From Deltaproteobacteria bacterium (GTDB lineage: Bacteria > JAGRBM01 > JAHCIT01): DNA of 64,000 nt. The DNA lies in assembly GCA_026129095.1 (NCBI GenBank), contig JAHCIT010000006.1, positions 128,235 through 192,234 on the forward strand, written 5' to 3'. The position numbers and the translations under genes were made by a program. Positions 8,955 to 17,203 of the stretch are shown piece after piece. Under the pieces are notes generated by a model, which was given only the letters and a program-made list of their open reading frames with translations, was not told the DNA's origin and searched no databases. The stretch's first letter is position 1. Each line of letters opens with the position of its first letter.

Positions 8955-10854
8955 AAGCACGGTTCCTGAAGGCCGCCGGGAATGGCCCGTGGTCATTCTG
9001 GTATCCATCCTGGTTGCTATCGCTGCCAGTATCCCGGTGTTCTGTTTCCGCTGGTGGGCAACGCACGATTCGATTTCCTATCCGCTCAGGCTTGCCGAGT
9101 TCAGCCAGCATGTTTTCGAAGGCGAGTGGTATCCCCGCTGGGCGAGCAACTTTTACTGGGGATACGGCTATCCGCTGTTCAACTTCTACCCGCCTCTCGG
9201 CAACTACATCGGGACAGCCATTCATGCAGTGGGCGCACCTGTCCTGACGGCAACGAAATGCCTCGAACTTATCACCTGGCTCGTCGCCTTCGCCGGCCTG
9301 TACCGGCTCTGCCGTCTGCTGGTGACAGCCGATGCCGCCCTGCTGGCGGCAGCTACCGGAACACTGGCGCCCTACCGGTTCGTGGACATCTATGTCCGTG
9401 GCGATCTGGCTGAAACGCTCGCTTCCGCCCTCGTTCCGCTGGTTTTTGCGGAGGCGTTGCTGCTGGCACGGCAATCCTGCCGCGCAGCCGGCTTGAGGCT
9501 CGCAGTGCTGCTCGCGCTGGTATTCTATTCCCACACCCTGACGGCCTTCATGACCTCCATCGCGCTGGCCCTGTTCGGCCTCTGGCATCTGGCCCGGAAG
9601 AATCGCGCCGGGTTCATCCGTACGGCCCTCTGGAGCGGCCTCGGGCTCCTTTACTCGGCCGCCTACTGGTTTCCCGCCTTTGCCGAAAAGAAGTGGGTGA
9701 ATGTGTCGGTCATGACCCAGAGGCGGGACAGCTACACCTTCTTCTGGGGCGATCATTTCCTCGAATGGTGGCAGCGGCTCGATCTCACCTTCGGCTTCGG
9801 TCCGTCCCTGCCGGGCCCGGAAGACAGAATGAACTTCGCCGCGAGTTACCTGATTCTCGCCGCCGTGCCCTACGCACTCTGCCGCCTGCGCGAGGCCGGA
9901 GGCCGCCGCCGCTACGGGCCACCACTTCTGGCGCTGGCGGCCGTGCAGCTGATGATGCTGCCGGTCTCGTCGCCGCTCTGGGCGAACCTGCCGCTCATTG
10001 GCTTCTTCCAGTTCCCCTGGCGGTTCCTCATTCTCGACACGGTCATCGGCACCGCCATCTTTGCACTCGCGGCCGGCGAACTATGGGACGAACGGCAGCC
10101 GTGGCTGGTCGGGGGGACCGCTGCCGCCGCCTCCATCGCGTTTGTGACGGGTGTCATCCAGAACAGTCTCACGACGGTTCCGGCCCCTTCGGTGATTCCA
10201 TCGCTCTGGCTGCTGGCTGTCATTGCCGGAACCGCGCTCCTCTGCTGGAAAGCCGTACCCGGTCCTGCCGGGCGGCTCCTCCCCCTTCCCCTTCTGGCAG
10301 CCGCTCCCGTGCTGCTGGCGACCATCGTCCACGCACAGGCGACCGAATACCCGCGTAGCGTCACGGCGGATAACCCCGCTCTCTCCAGCGCGGCGGTCCG
10401 GCGCGATGCCTCCGTCCGGTTCTGGCAGGGAGCGCCGCGCCCCATTGAGACGACAGCACCGGACGAGTTCCTGCCCATCACCGTCCAGGAGATTCCGTCC
10501 TACAGGGAGCGGGGGCAGGTGCGTTTTGAATCGGGAACCGGCAGCTACGAGCTTCTGGAAACACGGGCCTCGCTCCGCCGCTGGCGGCTGGAAAGCCCCG
10601 GACCCCAGCCGGTCCGGCTGCCCGCGTTCTGGTTCCCCGGCTGGGAAACGATCCTGAACGGAACTCCCGTCCCCACTGCACCCGGCCGCGACGGACTGAT
10701 CCGGCTGGAGATACCGGCCGGCGAAAACCTGATCTCGATCCGTTATGCCGGCAGCCGGATATCGCTGCTGGCGGAACTCATCACCGCGCTCTCGCTGGCC
10801 GGAACGGGGCTTATCTGGCTGTGGACGCGGCGGCGGTCCGCCGCCGCGTCGTGA
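8938..10854 (+). CDS. PTPS-related multispan membrane protein (GT-C-like)
   Basis: This 638-residue membrane protein is clearly paralogous to the C-terminal part of the preceding gene. It shares HDSISYPLRLAEF, GEWYPRWASNFYWGYGYP, PYRFVDIYVRGDLAETLAS, FYSHTLTA and NLPLIGFFQFPWR. There are about ten or more membrane spans and a C-terminal soluble beta domain (residues about 480-600) before a final helix. No methyltransferase is attached. It overlaps the upstream gene by 17 bp. The catalytic role is unproven. As with the fused copy, a GT-C-like glycosyltransferase using a polyprenyl-phosphate sugar from the neighbouring GT2 enzyme is the simplest reading. Confidence 0.8.
   Translation: MSGPPESTVPEGRREWPVVILVSILVAIAASIPVFCFRWWATHDSISYPLRLAEFSQHVFEGEWYPRWASNFYWGYGYPLFNFYPPLGNYIGTAIHAVGAPVLTATKCLELITWLVAFAGLYRLCRLLVTADAALLAAATGTLAPYRFVDIYVRGDLAETLASALVPLVFAEALLLARQSCRAAGLRLAVLLALVFYSHTLTAFMTSIALALFGLWHLARKNRAGFIRTALWSGLGLLYSAAYWFPAFAEKKWVNVSVMTQRRDSYTFFWGDHFLEWWQRLDLTFGFGPSLPGPEDRMNFAASYLILAAVPYALCRLREAGGRRRYGPPLLALAAVQLMMLPVSSPLWANLPLIGFFQFPWRFLILDTVIGTAIFALAAGELWDERQPWLVGGTAAAASIAFVTGVIQNSLTTVPAPSVIPSLWLLAVIAGTALLCWKAVPGPAGRLLPLPLLAAAPVLLATIVHAQATEYPRSVTADNPALSSAAVRRDASVRFWQGAPRPIETTAPDEFLPITVQEIPSYRERGQVRFESGTGSYELLETRASLRRWRLESPGPQPVRLPAFWFPGWETILNGTPVPTAPGRDGLIRLEIPAGENLISIRYAGSRISLLAELITALSLAGTGLIWLWTRRRSAAAS
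10824..10850. terminator. Perfect 13-bp inverted repeat at a convergent gene junction
   Basis: GACGCGGCGGCGG and its exact reverse complement are separated by a single T, just before the stop codon of the plus-strand gene and facing the end of lon. The RNA would form a very stable GC hairpin on either strand. No U-tract follows, so a bidirectional or Rho-assisted terminator is an inference. Confidence 0.5.
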
Positions 10855-10867
10855 CCAGGATGCCCTC

Positions 10868-13318
10868 TTAGACCGCCTCGATGCGGGTCGGCCACCAGGC
10901 CGCCGGGCTGGCGGGCGGTTTCATAAGCATCGGGATTTCTGCCTCGGGCACCAGCACGTGCTGGAACAGCTCTTCCATCCGGCTCACGAAGATGAACTCC
11001 ATATCCGCCTTGACCTGCGGATCCAGTTCCATGATATCCGGCTCGTTCCGCTTGCACAGGACGACCCGCTTGATGCCTGCGCGCCGGGCGGCGAGCATCT
11101 TTTCCTTGATGCCGCCCACCGGGAGCACCTGCCCGCGCAGCGTGATCTCGCCCGTCATGGCGGTATCGCTCCGCACGGGGCGGCCGGTCAGCAGCGAAGT
11201 GATTGCCGCCAGCATCGTCACGCCGGCCGATGGGCCATCCTTCGGGATCGCGCCCGCCGGCACGTGAATGTGAATGTCGTTTTTCTGGAACACCTCTTCA
11301 GTAATCCCCAGACGTGCTGCATTGGCACGGACGAACGACAGGGCCGCATGCGCCGACTCCTTCATCACGTCGCCCAGCTGTCCGGTCAGCTGGAGATTTC
11401 CCTTGCCGGACATGATCGTCGCCTCGATGAACAGAATGTCGCCGCCCACCGGCGTCCAGGCGAGGCCCGTCGCCACGCCGCTGGTTGACAGCCGCTCGGC
11501 CGTATCAAGGGTGAACTTCTTCTGGCCGAGATACTTGCTCAGCTCCGCCGGGGTGACGGTGATCTTTTCGGATGGAGCGCCTTCCTCGCGGCTCGCTACT
11601 TCCTTGGCGACTGCACGGCAGACCGAGGCGATTTCCCGCTCGAAGTTCCTCAGCCCGGCTTCCCGGGTGTAGGAGTGGATCACCTCGTTGATGGCATCGT
11701 CGGTGATCTCCAGCATGCCGGCAGTGAGGGCGTGATTCTCCATCTGCCGCGGGACGATGTATTTCTTCGCGATCTGGAGCTTCTCCTCGGACGTGTAACC
11801 GGGAATCTCGATCACCTCCATGCGGTCCCTGAGCGGAGCCGGAATCGGGTCGAGCTGGTTTGCCGTCGCGATGAAAAACACCTTCGACAGGTCGAACGGA
11901 ACGTCCAGATAGTGATCCTGGAACGAGTTGTTCTGCTCGGGGTCGAGCACTTCCAGAAGCGCCGAAGACGGATCGCCCCGGAAGTCGGCGCCAACCTTGT
12001 CCACCTCGTCCAGGATGAAGACCGGGTTATTCGAACCGGCCCGCTTGATCCCCTGAACAACCTTGCCGGGCAGCGCCCCGACATAGGTCCGCCGGTGGCC
12101 CCGTATCTCCGCCTCGTCGCGGACGCCGCCCAGCGACATCCGGACGAACTTCCGGTCGAGCGCCCGGGCGATCGACTTGCCAAGCGAGGTCTTTCCGACG
12201 CCCGGCGGCCCTACCAGACACAGGATCGGACCCTTCATGTCGGGTTTCAGCTTGCGGACAGCCAGGTATTCCAGAATGCGCCGCTTTACCTTGTCGAGGC
12301 CGTAGTGGTCCTCGTTCAGGATCGTCTCGGCAGCCTTGATCTCAAGGGTGTCCTTAGTCGTCACGCTCCACGGCATGTCGATGAGCCAGTCGAGGTACGT
12401 CCGGCTGACGGTATATTCACTGGAGGCCGGCGACATCCGCGACAGGCGCTTCAGTTCATTATCGGCCGCCGTGCGGGCGTCTTCCGGCATCCCGGCCTTT
12501 TCGATCTTGGCCCGGAGCTCGTCCATCTCGTCGGCGCGGTCGTCGCTCTCGCCCAGTTCCTTGCGGATCGCCTTGAGCTGCTCGCGCAGGTAGTACTCCC
12601 GCTGATTCTTATCCATCTCCGAGCGGACCTCGAAGTTGATCTTCTGGGTCAGTTCGAGGACATGCACTTCATTCTGAAGCAGCGTCATCACCTTCTGGAG
12701 CCGGGTCATCAGGTCCACGGTCTCCAGAATCTCCTGCCGCTTGTCGATGGCGATGTTGATATGCCCGGCAATGAGATAGGCGAGGTAGTTCGGATCCTCG
12801 ACGTTCTCAATCACCTGTCCGGCCTCGTCCGGAATGTTCGGCGACAGCTCGATGGCCTTCTGCGCGGCCTGCTTGAGGTTCCGCACGACGGCCTGGATAT
12901 GAGCCTCGTAGCCCTGCGGCACCGTGTCGGGAATCACCTCGATCCGGGCGAAGTGGTACGGCTCGGTCCGGAGTCCCTCGACGATCTTGAACCGCACGAG
13001 CCCTTCGACCACGAGGTTCTCGGTATCCTGGTTGACCTTGAAGGTCTTCACGATTTTCGCGGCTGTTCCGTAGGCGTATACATCGGTCCAGAGTGGGTCT
13101 TCGGTCATGGGCGACCGCTGCGTGATGACACCGATGATCTTGTCCTTCTTGAGGGCGTCCTCGACCAGCGTGACAGACTTCTTCCGCCCCACCGAGAGCG
13201 GAATGTAGGCTCCCGGATAAAGGACCGAGTTACGGAGCGGCAGGATCGGGATTTCCGACGGAATGGAATTGGGATCCAGCTTGCCCTGGCTCTTGAAATA
13301 CTGGTCGAATATTTTCAT
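10868..13318 (-). CDS. lon: ATP-dependent Lon protease
   Basis: This 816-residue LonA protease has an N-terminal substrate-binding domain (EIPILPLRNSVLYPGAYIPL), a coiled middle segment (YYLREQLKAIRKELGE), an AAA+ domain with Walker A GPPGVGKTSLGKS and Walker B VFILDEVDKVG, and a C-terminal protease domain with the catalytic serine in PKDGPSAGVTML. The partner lysine lies in GGIKEKMLAARRAG. Length and order are normal. It degrades misfolded and regulatory proteins in the cytoplasm. ATG 13318 has GGAGA about 10 nt upstream. It lies 177 bp downstream of htrA on the same strand, so two quality-control proteases are adjacent. Confidence 0.97.
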   Translation of the reverse strand: MKIFDQYFKSQGKLDPNSIPSEIPILPLRNSVLYPGAYIPLSVGRKKSVTLVEDALKKDKIIGVITQRSPMTEDPLWTDVYAYGTAAKIVKTFKVNQDTENLVVEGLVRFKIVEGLRTEPYHFARIEVIPDTVPQGYEAHIQAVVRNLKQAAQKAIELSPNIPDEAGQVIENVEDPNYLAYLIAGHINIAIDKRQEILETVDLMTRLQKVMTLLQNEVHVLELTQKINFEVRSEMDKNQREYYLREQLKAIRKELGESDDRADEMDELRAKIEKAGMPEDARTAADNELKRLSRMSPASSEYTVSRTYLDWLIDMPWSVTTKDTLEIKAAETILNEDHYGLDKVKRRILEYLAVRKLKPDMKGPILCLVGPPGVGKTSLGKSIARALDRKFVRMSLGGVRDEAEIRGHRRTYVGALPGKVVQGIKRAGSNNPVFILDEVDKVGADFRGDPSSALLEVLDPEQNNSFQDHYLDVPFDLSKVFFIATANQLDPIPAPLRDRMEVIEIPGYTSEEKLQIAKKYIVPRQMENHALTAGMLEITDDAINEVIHSYTREAGLRNFEREIASVCRAVAKEVASREEGAPSEKITVTPAELSKYLGQKKFTLDTAERLSTSGVATGLAWTPVGGDILFIEATIMSGKGNLQLTGQLGDVMKESAHAALSFVRANAARLGITEEVFQKNDIHIHVPAGAIPKDGPSAGVTMLAAITSLLTGRPVRSDTAMTGEITLRGQVLPVGGIKEKMLAARRAGIKRVVLCKRNEPDIMELDPQVKADMEFIFVSRMEELFQHVLVPEAEIPMLMKPPASPAAWWPTRIEAV

Positions 13319-13495
13319 TTAGACTGTTTCTCCACGACATAGCCCGGCCCTTCCCGGCTACGTACAGCTTAGACTAACCACGGCCCGTGTCATTTCCACC
13401 CGGTAAAGTTCACATCCATAGGAAAATTCCGGATGACGCGCCGCACCGAAGCCGTGCTGCGCCAAATCACCATCAATTACAACCGGTATTCTGGC

Positions 13496-15034
13496 TTATT
13501 TCAGCCGGATCACCAGCAAACGTGGCTGTCCCTGCCGGAGCAGGCGCACCATGATCCGGCCCGACGGGCGGGCATCCTTGACCGCATCCACAAGATCCTT
13601 GCTGCTACGGATAGTCCGGTTTCCTGCATCGACAACCACATCACCTGGACGAATCCCGGCCTGGAAAGCTGCACTGCCCGGCTTCACGGAAGTGACGATC
13701 ACGCCCTCCACATCCGGTCCGACACCCGCACGGGAACGGAGCTCGGGTGTGAGGTTCTGCACCTCGATGCCGATAACATCCGTGGGGGCCGGGCCCTGAT
13801 CGGCTCCAGCACCCATTTCCACCGAGCCATCATCCTTCAGTTCCGTCAGGACCACATCCACCGTACGGACCTTCCCGTCACGAAGCACCTCGACCGGCAT
13901 CTTCTGGCCCATGGGCGAATGGGCAACCACCCGCGGCAGATCACTCTGTTTTTCCACCGGCTGATTATTGAACTTGAGGATCACGTCCTTGTCCTTGATG
14001 CCGGCCTTGTCGGCGGGCGAGTCCTTCACCACCTGGGAAACAAGCGCCCCCTTGGGTTCCGGAAGCCCCAGCACCTCGGCCAGATCCTTGTCCATCGCCT
14101 GGATGAACACGCCGAGCCAGGCACGGCGAACCCGGCCCTCTTTCAGTTGCGGGAGAAGATCCTTGACGATGTTGATGGGGATGGCGAAACCGATCCCCTG
14201 CGCGGCGGCATTGATCGCCGTATTGACACCGACCACCCGGCCGTCGAGCGAGATCAACGGCCCTCCGGAATTGCCCGGATTGATGGCTGTATCGGTCTGG
14301 ATGAAATCGTCATAGTTGCTCATGCCGATCTCGCGGCCCTTGGCCGACACGATGCCGAGCGTCACCGTGTTGGCGAGACCGAACGGGTTGCCGATGGCAA
14401 CCACCCAGTCGCCCGGCTCGATCTGGTCCGAATCCCCGAGATCAACCATCGGCAGACCGTCAGCGCCTTCTGCCTGGATCAGGGCCACGTCGATCTTGGG
14501 GTCACGGCCGATGATCTTCGCATGGAACTCCCGGCGGTCCCGGAGCACGACGGTGATATCCTCGGCATTCTCGACCACATGATTGTTCGTCAGGATCAGT
14601 CCCGACGGGTCAATGATGAATCCGGTCCCGAGACTGTCACGGGGAATCTCGCTGGGCATCTGCTCCATGAACCGGTCCATGAAACCCGGCCCGAAGAACT
14701 CGTCGAACGGGGTTCGCGGACGCTGCCGCTGGCCCACCTGTGCCCGGCGAATCTTGGTCTGGACCTTCAGGTTCACCACCGACGGGCCCACCGATTTCAC
14801 CAGTGGCGCCAGTGACGGCAGCCCCGCGGCTATGGACGGCGGCACCTGGGGGGCCTGTGCCGGAGCGGCAGGCGAGCCGCGGCGCTGCTGTGCCGAAGCG
14901 CTCTGGATTTCAGCCGGGCGTTCTGCCCCGGCCGGGACATCCGGCCTGTCAGAGCGGCTGAAGATCGCGGGGGAAAAGACCATCCCGGCCGCAAACACGC
15001 CAATAATACCAGCCAGTTGCAAGATTCTCCGCAT
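13496..15034 (-). CDS. degP: Periplasmic HtrA/DegP-type serine endoprotease with two PDZ domains
   Basis: The 512-residue protein begins with a membrane-targeting segment (ILQLAGIIGVFAAGMVFSP) and a proline/alanine-rich linker. The trypsin-like domain follows with His in LTNNHVVENA, Asp in KIDVALIQ and Ser in NPGNSGGPLIS. Two PDZ domains follow (RAWLGVFIQAM to about 400, and IGIEVQNLTPEL to the end with GIRPGDVVVDAG). It degrades or refolds damaged periplasmic proteins. The start ATG 15034 is preceded by GAGGAA at good spacing; the upstream in-frame extension lacks a signal-like N-terminus. It is upstream of lon on the same strand. Confidence 0.93.
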   Translation of the reverse strand: MRRILQLAGIIGVFAAGMVFSPAIFSRSDRPDVPAGAERPAEIQSASAQQRRGSPAAPAQAPQVPPSIAAGLPSLAPLVKSVGPSVVNLKVQTKIRRAQVGQRQRPRTPFDEFFGPGFMDRFMEQMPSEIPRDSLGTGFIIDPSGLILTNNHVVENAEDITVVLRDRREFHAKIIGRDPKIDVALIQAEGADGLPMVDLGDSDQIEPGDWVVAIGNPFGLANTVTLGIVSAKGREIGMSNYDDFIQTDTAINPGNSGGPLISLDGRVVGVNTAINAAAQGIGFAIPINIVKDLLPQLKEGRVRRAWLGVFIQAMDKDLAEVLGLPEPKGALVSQVVKDSPADKAGIKDKDVILKFNNQPVEKQSDLPRVVAHSPMGQKMPVEVLRDGKVRTVDVVLTELKDDGSVEMGAGADQGPAPTDVIGIEVQNLTPELRSRAGVGPDVEGVIVTSVKPGSAAFQAGIRPGDVVVDAGNRTIRSSKDLVDAVKDARPSGRIMVRLLRQGQPRLLVIRLK

Positions 15035-15154
15035 GGGGTCATTCCTCACATGAACAGAAAAGGCGCGGACCGCGGCCAAAGCACGTTCCGCTGCCAGTCA
15101 CTCTAATCATCCCGCCCGGGGGATCAACCTCAAGATACGCACTGTCCGTGCCGG

Positions 15155-16057
15155 TCACCATCCGGCCAGTGTCGCGGCAAACTCCCGCTCGACACCCAGC
15201 ATGTCCCGGCCGTCCACACCAGGAGCGCCGGCGGGCAGCCGGCCGTCCCGCTTCAGCGCAATCCGGTAGCCGGTAGCCGCCGCAAGGTTGTCCTTGCCTG
15301 TCGGGTCGTTCTTCAGCGCCGGGGCACGGTCGGGGTTGCGGAAGAAATCGCGGGTCGCCTTGAGCGCCAGATGCCGTGCGCGCTCGGCCATCTCCCGGTC
15401 GGGCTGTCTGGCCGATACACGGTCCTGCCGTTGCACCCACTGGATGAACTTCGGATGCGTGTTGGCAATCAGCATCCCGCGAAACAGGGACTTGTTCGCC
15501 GAGAACGGGAGCACCGGCGTCTCGATGATGCTCTCCAGCCAGGGATCGACCTCGCGGTAATGCTGGTCGTGGGCCTTGAGCGCCAGCGGGCCCAGTCTTT
15601 CGAGAAGCGGCGCATCGAAACGCATCTCCCAGTATGGATGTGACGCATTGGGCTGGTTCCACGCCTTCACGAGCTGGGTGGGAACGAAGTAGTTGTGCGC
15701 GACGGTATCGGCGGCCAGATGCGCGAGGTAGCCCCACGCGAATGCGCGCTGCACGTCGGTCCGGGCACGCTCCACCAGAGGGAAGGCAACATCCCAGTTG
15801 TGCACATGCTTGTCCCACTTCTTCGTGCGCTTCCAGACGCATATGTCGGCGCCAACCGTCCCATAGATGAAGGCAAGCGGATTGCGTTCCAGGACCGGCC
15901 GTATCGAAGCGTAAACGAATCCAATCTGGTCCAGAACCGACTGGCCGTAGTAGACATGCGCCCCGCCACCCCAGGCGAACGCATCGGCCGGGAAGAGGAA
16001 AACAGCGGCGGCGATACCAGCCGCGACAGCCCATAGCCGCGAATATCCCTTCGACAA
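15155..16057 (-). CDS. Secreted zinc-dependent phospholipase C-family protein
   Basis: The 300-residue reading from TTG 16057 has GGAGG about 10 nt upstream; a TTG at 16099 would add 14 residues. A Sec signal ends AFA, and the mature chain would start WGGGAH. In bacterial zinc phospholipase C an N-terminal tryptophan itself ligates zinc, and that fits here. Further candidate ligands are the aspartate in ADICVWK, the histidines in HVHNWDVAF, and H, D and H in YLAHLAADTVAHNYF. The expected role is an exported phosphodiesterase acting on phospholipid head groups. The C-terminal third is not recognised. It is a single gene on the minus strand upstream of htrA. Confidence 0.8.
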   Translation of the reverse strand: MSKGYSRLWAVAAGIAAAVFLFPADAFAWGGGAHVYYGQSVLDQIGFVYASIRPVLERNPLAFIYGTVGADICVWKRTKKWDKHVHNWDVAFPLVERARTDVQRAFAWGYLAHLAADTVAHNYFVPTQLVKAWNQPNASHPYWEMRFDAPLLERLGPLALKAHDQHYREVDPWLESIIETPVLPFSANKSLFRGMLIANTHPKFIQWVQRQDRVSARQPDREMAERARHLALKATRDFFRNPDRAPALKNDPTGKDNLAAATGYRIALKRDGRLPAGAPGVDGRDMLGVEREFAATLAGW

Positions 16058-16297
16058 CTGGCCCCTCGCCTCCTGATGCTGCCTATAACCGCTGTTCAAT
16101 GAATTCTGCTCCCTCTTGCGGATGAAAATCCGCTCACCTTACCCCTGAATGCTGCTTTATTTAGTCTGTCCATGCTCTGACCTTTATCAAGGTGCCCGCC
16201 GCCCGGATTGAAAAAACCCGCTACCTCGCGTAACCGGTGGGATGACCGCCCGGGGTTTTGAGGACCAGCCACCCGGGACGGCTGGAGCCCGGTTTCC

Positions 16298-16546
16298 ATG
16301 TCCGAACTCGCCTCACCCACCCTGGCCGAAATGTGCGAAAAACAGGGCCAATGGCACAAGGCCGCCTCCATCTGGGCGCAACTTCTGGCCCGCGACCCCC
16401 TGGATGAAACCGTCCTCGCCCGCTTCCAGAAGGCCCGCGACCGGGCCCGCGCCGAACCGAAACCTGTACCCGCCGCAGCAGCCGAACTGGAACGCTGGCT
16501 CACGCGGCTCCGGGGCCGGTTCCCGGCACTGGCCGGGAGACGCTGA
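16298..16546 (+). CDS. Small TPR-like protein of unknown function
   Basis: This 82-residue reading begins MSELASPTLAEMCEKQGQW and continues with HKAASIWAQLLARDPLDETV, which looks like one helix-turn-helix TPR unit, followed by a charged, proline/alanine linker and a short amphipathic helix. It ends 2 bp before aroQ and is probably co-transcribed. No enzyme motif is visible. Codon use matches neighbours. A scaffold or partner-binding role is a guess from the TPR look only. Confidence 0.55.
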   Translation: MSELASPTLAEMCEKQGQWHKAASIWAQLLARDPLDETVLARFQKARDRARAEPKPVPAAAAELERWLTRLRGRFPALAGRR

Positions 16547-16548
16547 CA

Positions 16549-17067
16549 ATGCCGGTTGCCAGGCACACCACGGGCCGGGAAAAAACCGCCTCATCGCGCG
16601 GCCGCAAAAGTCCCCCTGGCGGCCTTCGCGTACTGGTTCTCAGCGGCCCTAACCTGAACCTCCTTGGAAAACGGGAACCCGGTATTTACGGAAACCTCAC
16701 GCTGGCGGAGATAATCGCCCGCCTGGTGGCCAAGGGGAAAAAGATGGGCGTGAGGGTCTCCCACTTCCAGTCGAACCATGAAGGTGCGCTGATCGACCGG
16801 ATTCAGAAATCCGGTCCTGCAGTGGACGGCATTCTGTTCAATCCGGGCGGCTATACCCACACGTCGGTGGCGCTCCGCGATGCACTGCTTGCGGTCGGAA
16901 CACCGTTTGTTGAGGTTCATCTTTCCGACCCCGAAAAGCGGGAACCCTTCCGCCGCCGCTCTTTTTTCACCGACATCGCCGTGGCCCAGGTGAAGGGCCT
17001 CGGCCCCGGTTCCTATCCGGAAGCCCTCGACCGGTTGCTTGCACACCTCAAGACCCGCCCCAAATGA
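16549..17067 (+). CDS. aroQ: 3-dehydroquinate dehydratase, type II
   Basis: Type II dehydroquinase of the shikimate pathway (3-dehydroquinate to 3-dehydroshikimate), active as a dodecamer in the cytoplasm. The family core starts at residue 27: LRVLVLSGPNLNLLGKREP with the catalytic tyrosine in GIYGN, then SHFQSNHEGALIDRIQ, GILFNPGGYTHTSVALRDAL, and EVHLSDPEKREPFRRRSF. The first 26 residues are a basic extension beyond the usual length, so an internal start is possible, but no better ribosome site was seen. It is directly downstream of the small TPR-like gene. Confidence 0.93.
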   Translation: MPVARHTTGREKTASSRGRKSPPGGLRVLVLSGPNLNLLGKREPGIYGNLTLAEIIARLVAKGKKMGVRVSHFQSNHEGALIDRIQKSGPAVDGILFNPGGYTHTSVALRDALLAVGTPFVEVHLSDPEKREPFRRRSFFTDIAVAQVKGLGPGSYPEALDRLLAHLKTRPK

Positions 17068-17203
17068 CTCATTCTGAAGCGGGTTCAGGCCGCCGGATGC
17101 GCCAGGCGGCACTTTCGCCGTAAAACAAATCCTTCCAGTCCCTGCACCAGCACCCTAATTCAGCCTATACTGCGCCCATCAACCTCAAGGGAACCGGTAC
17201 TGC

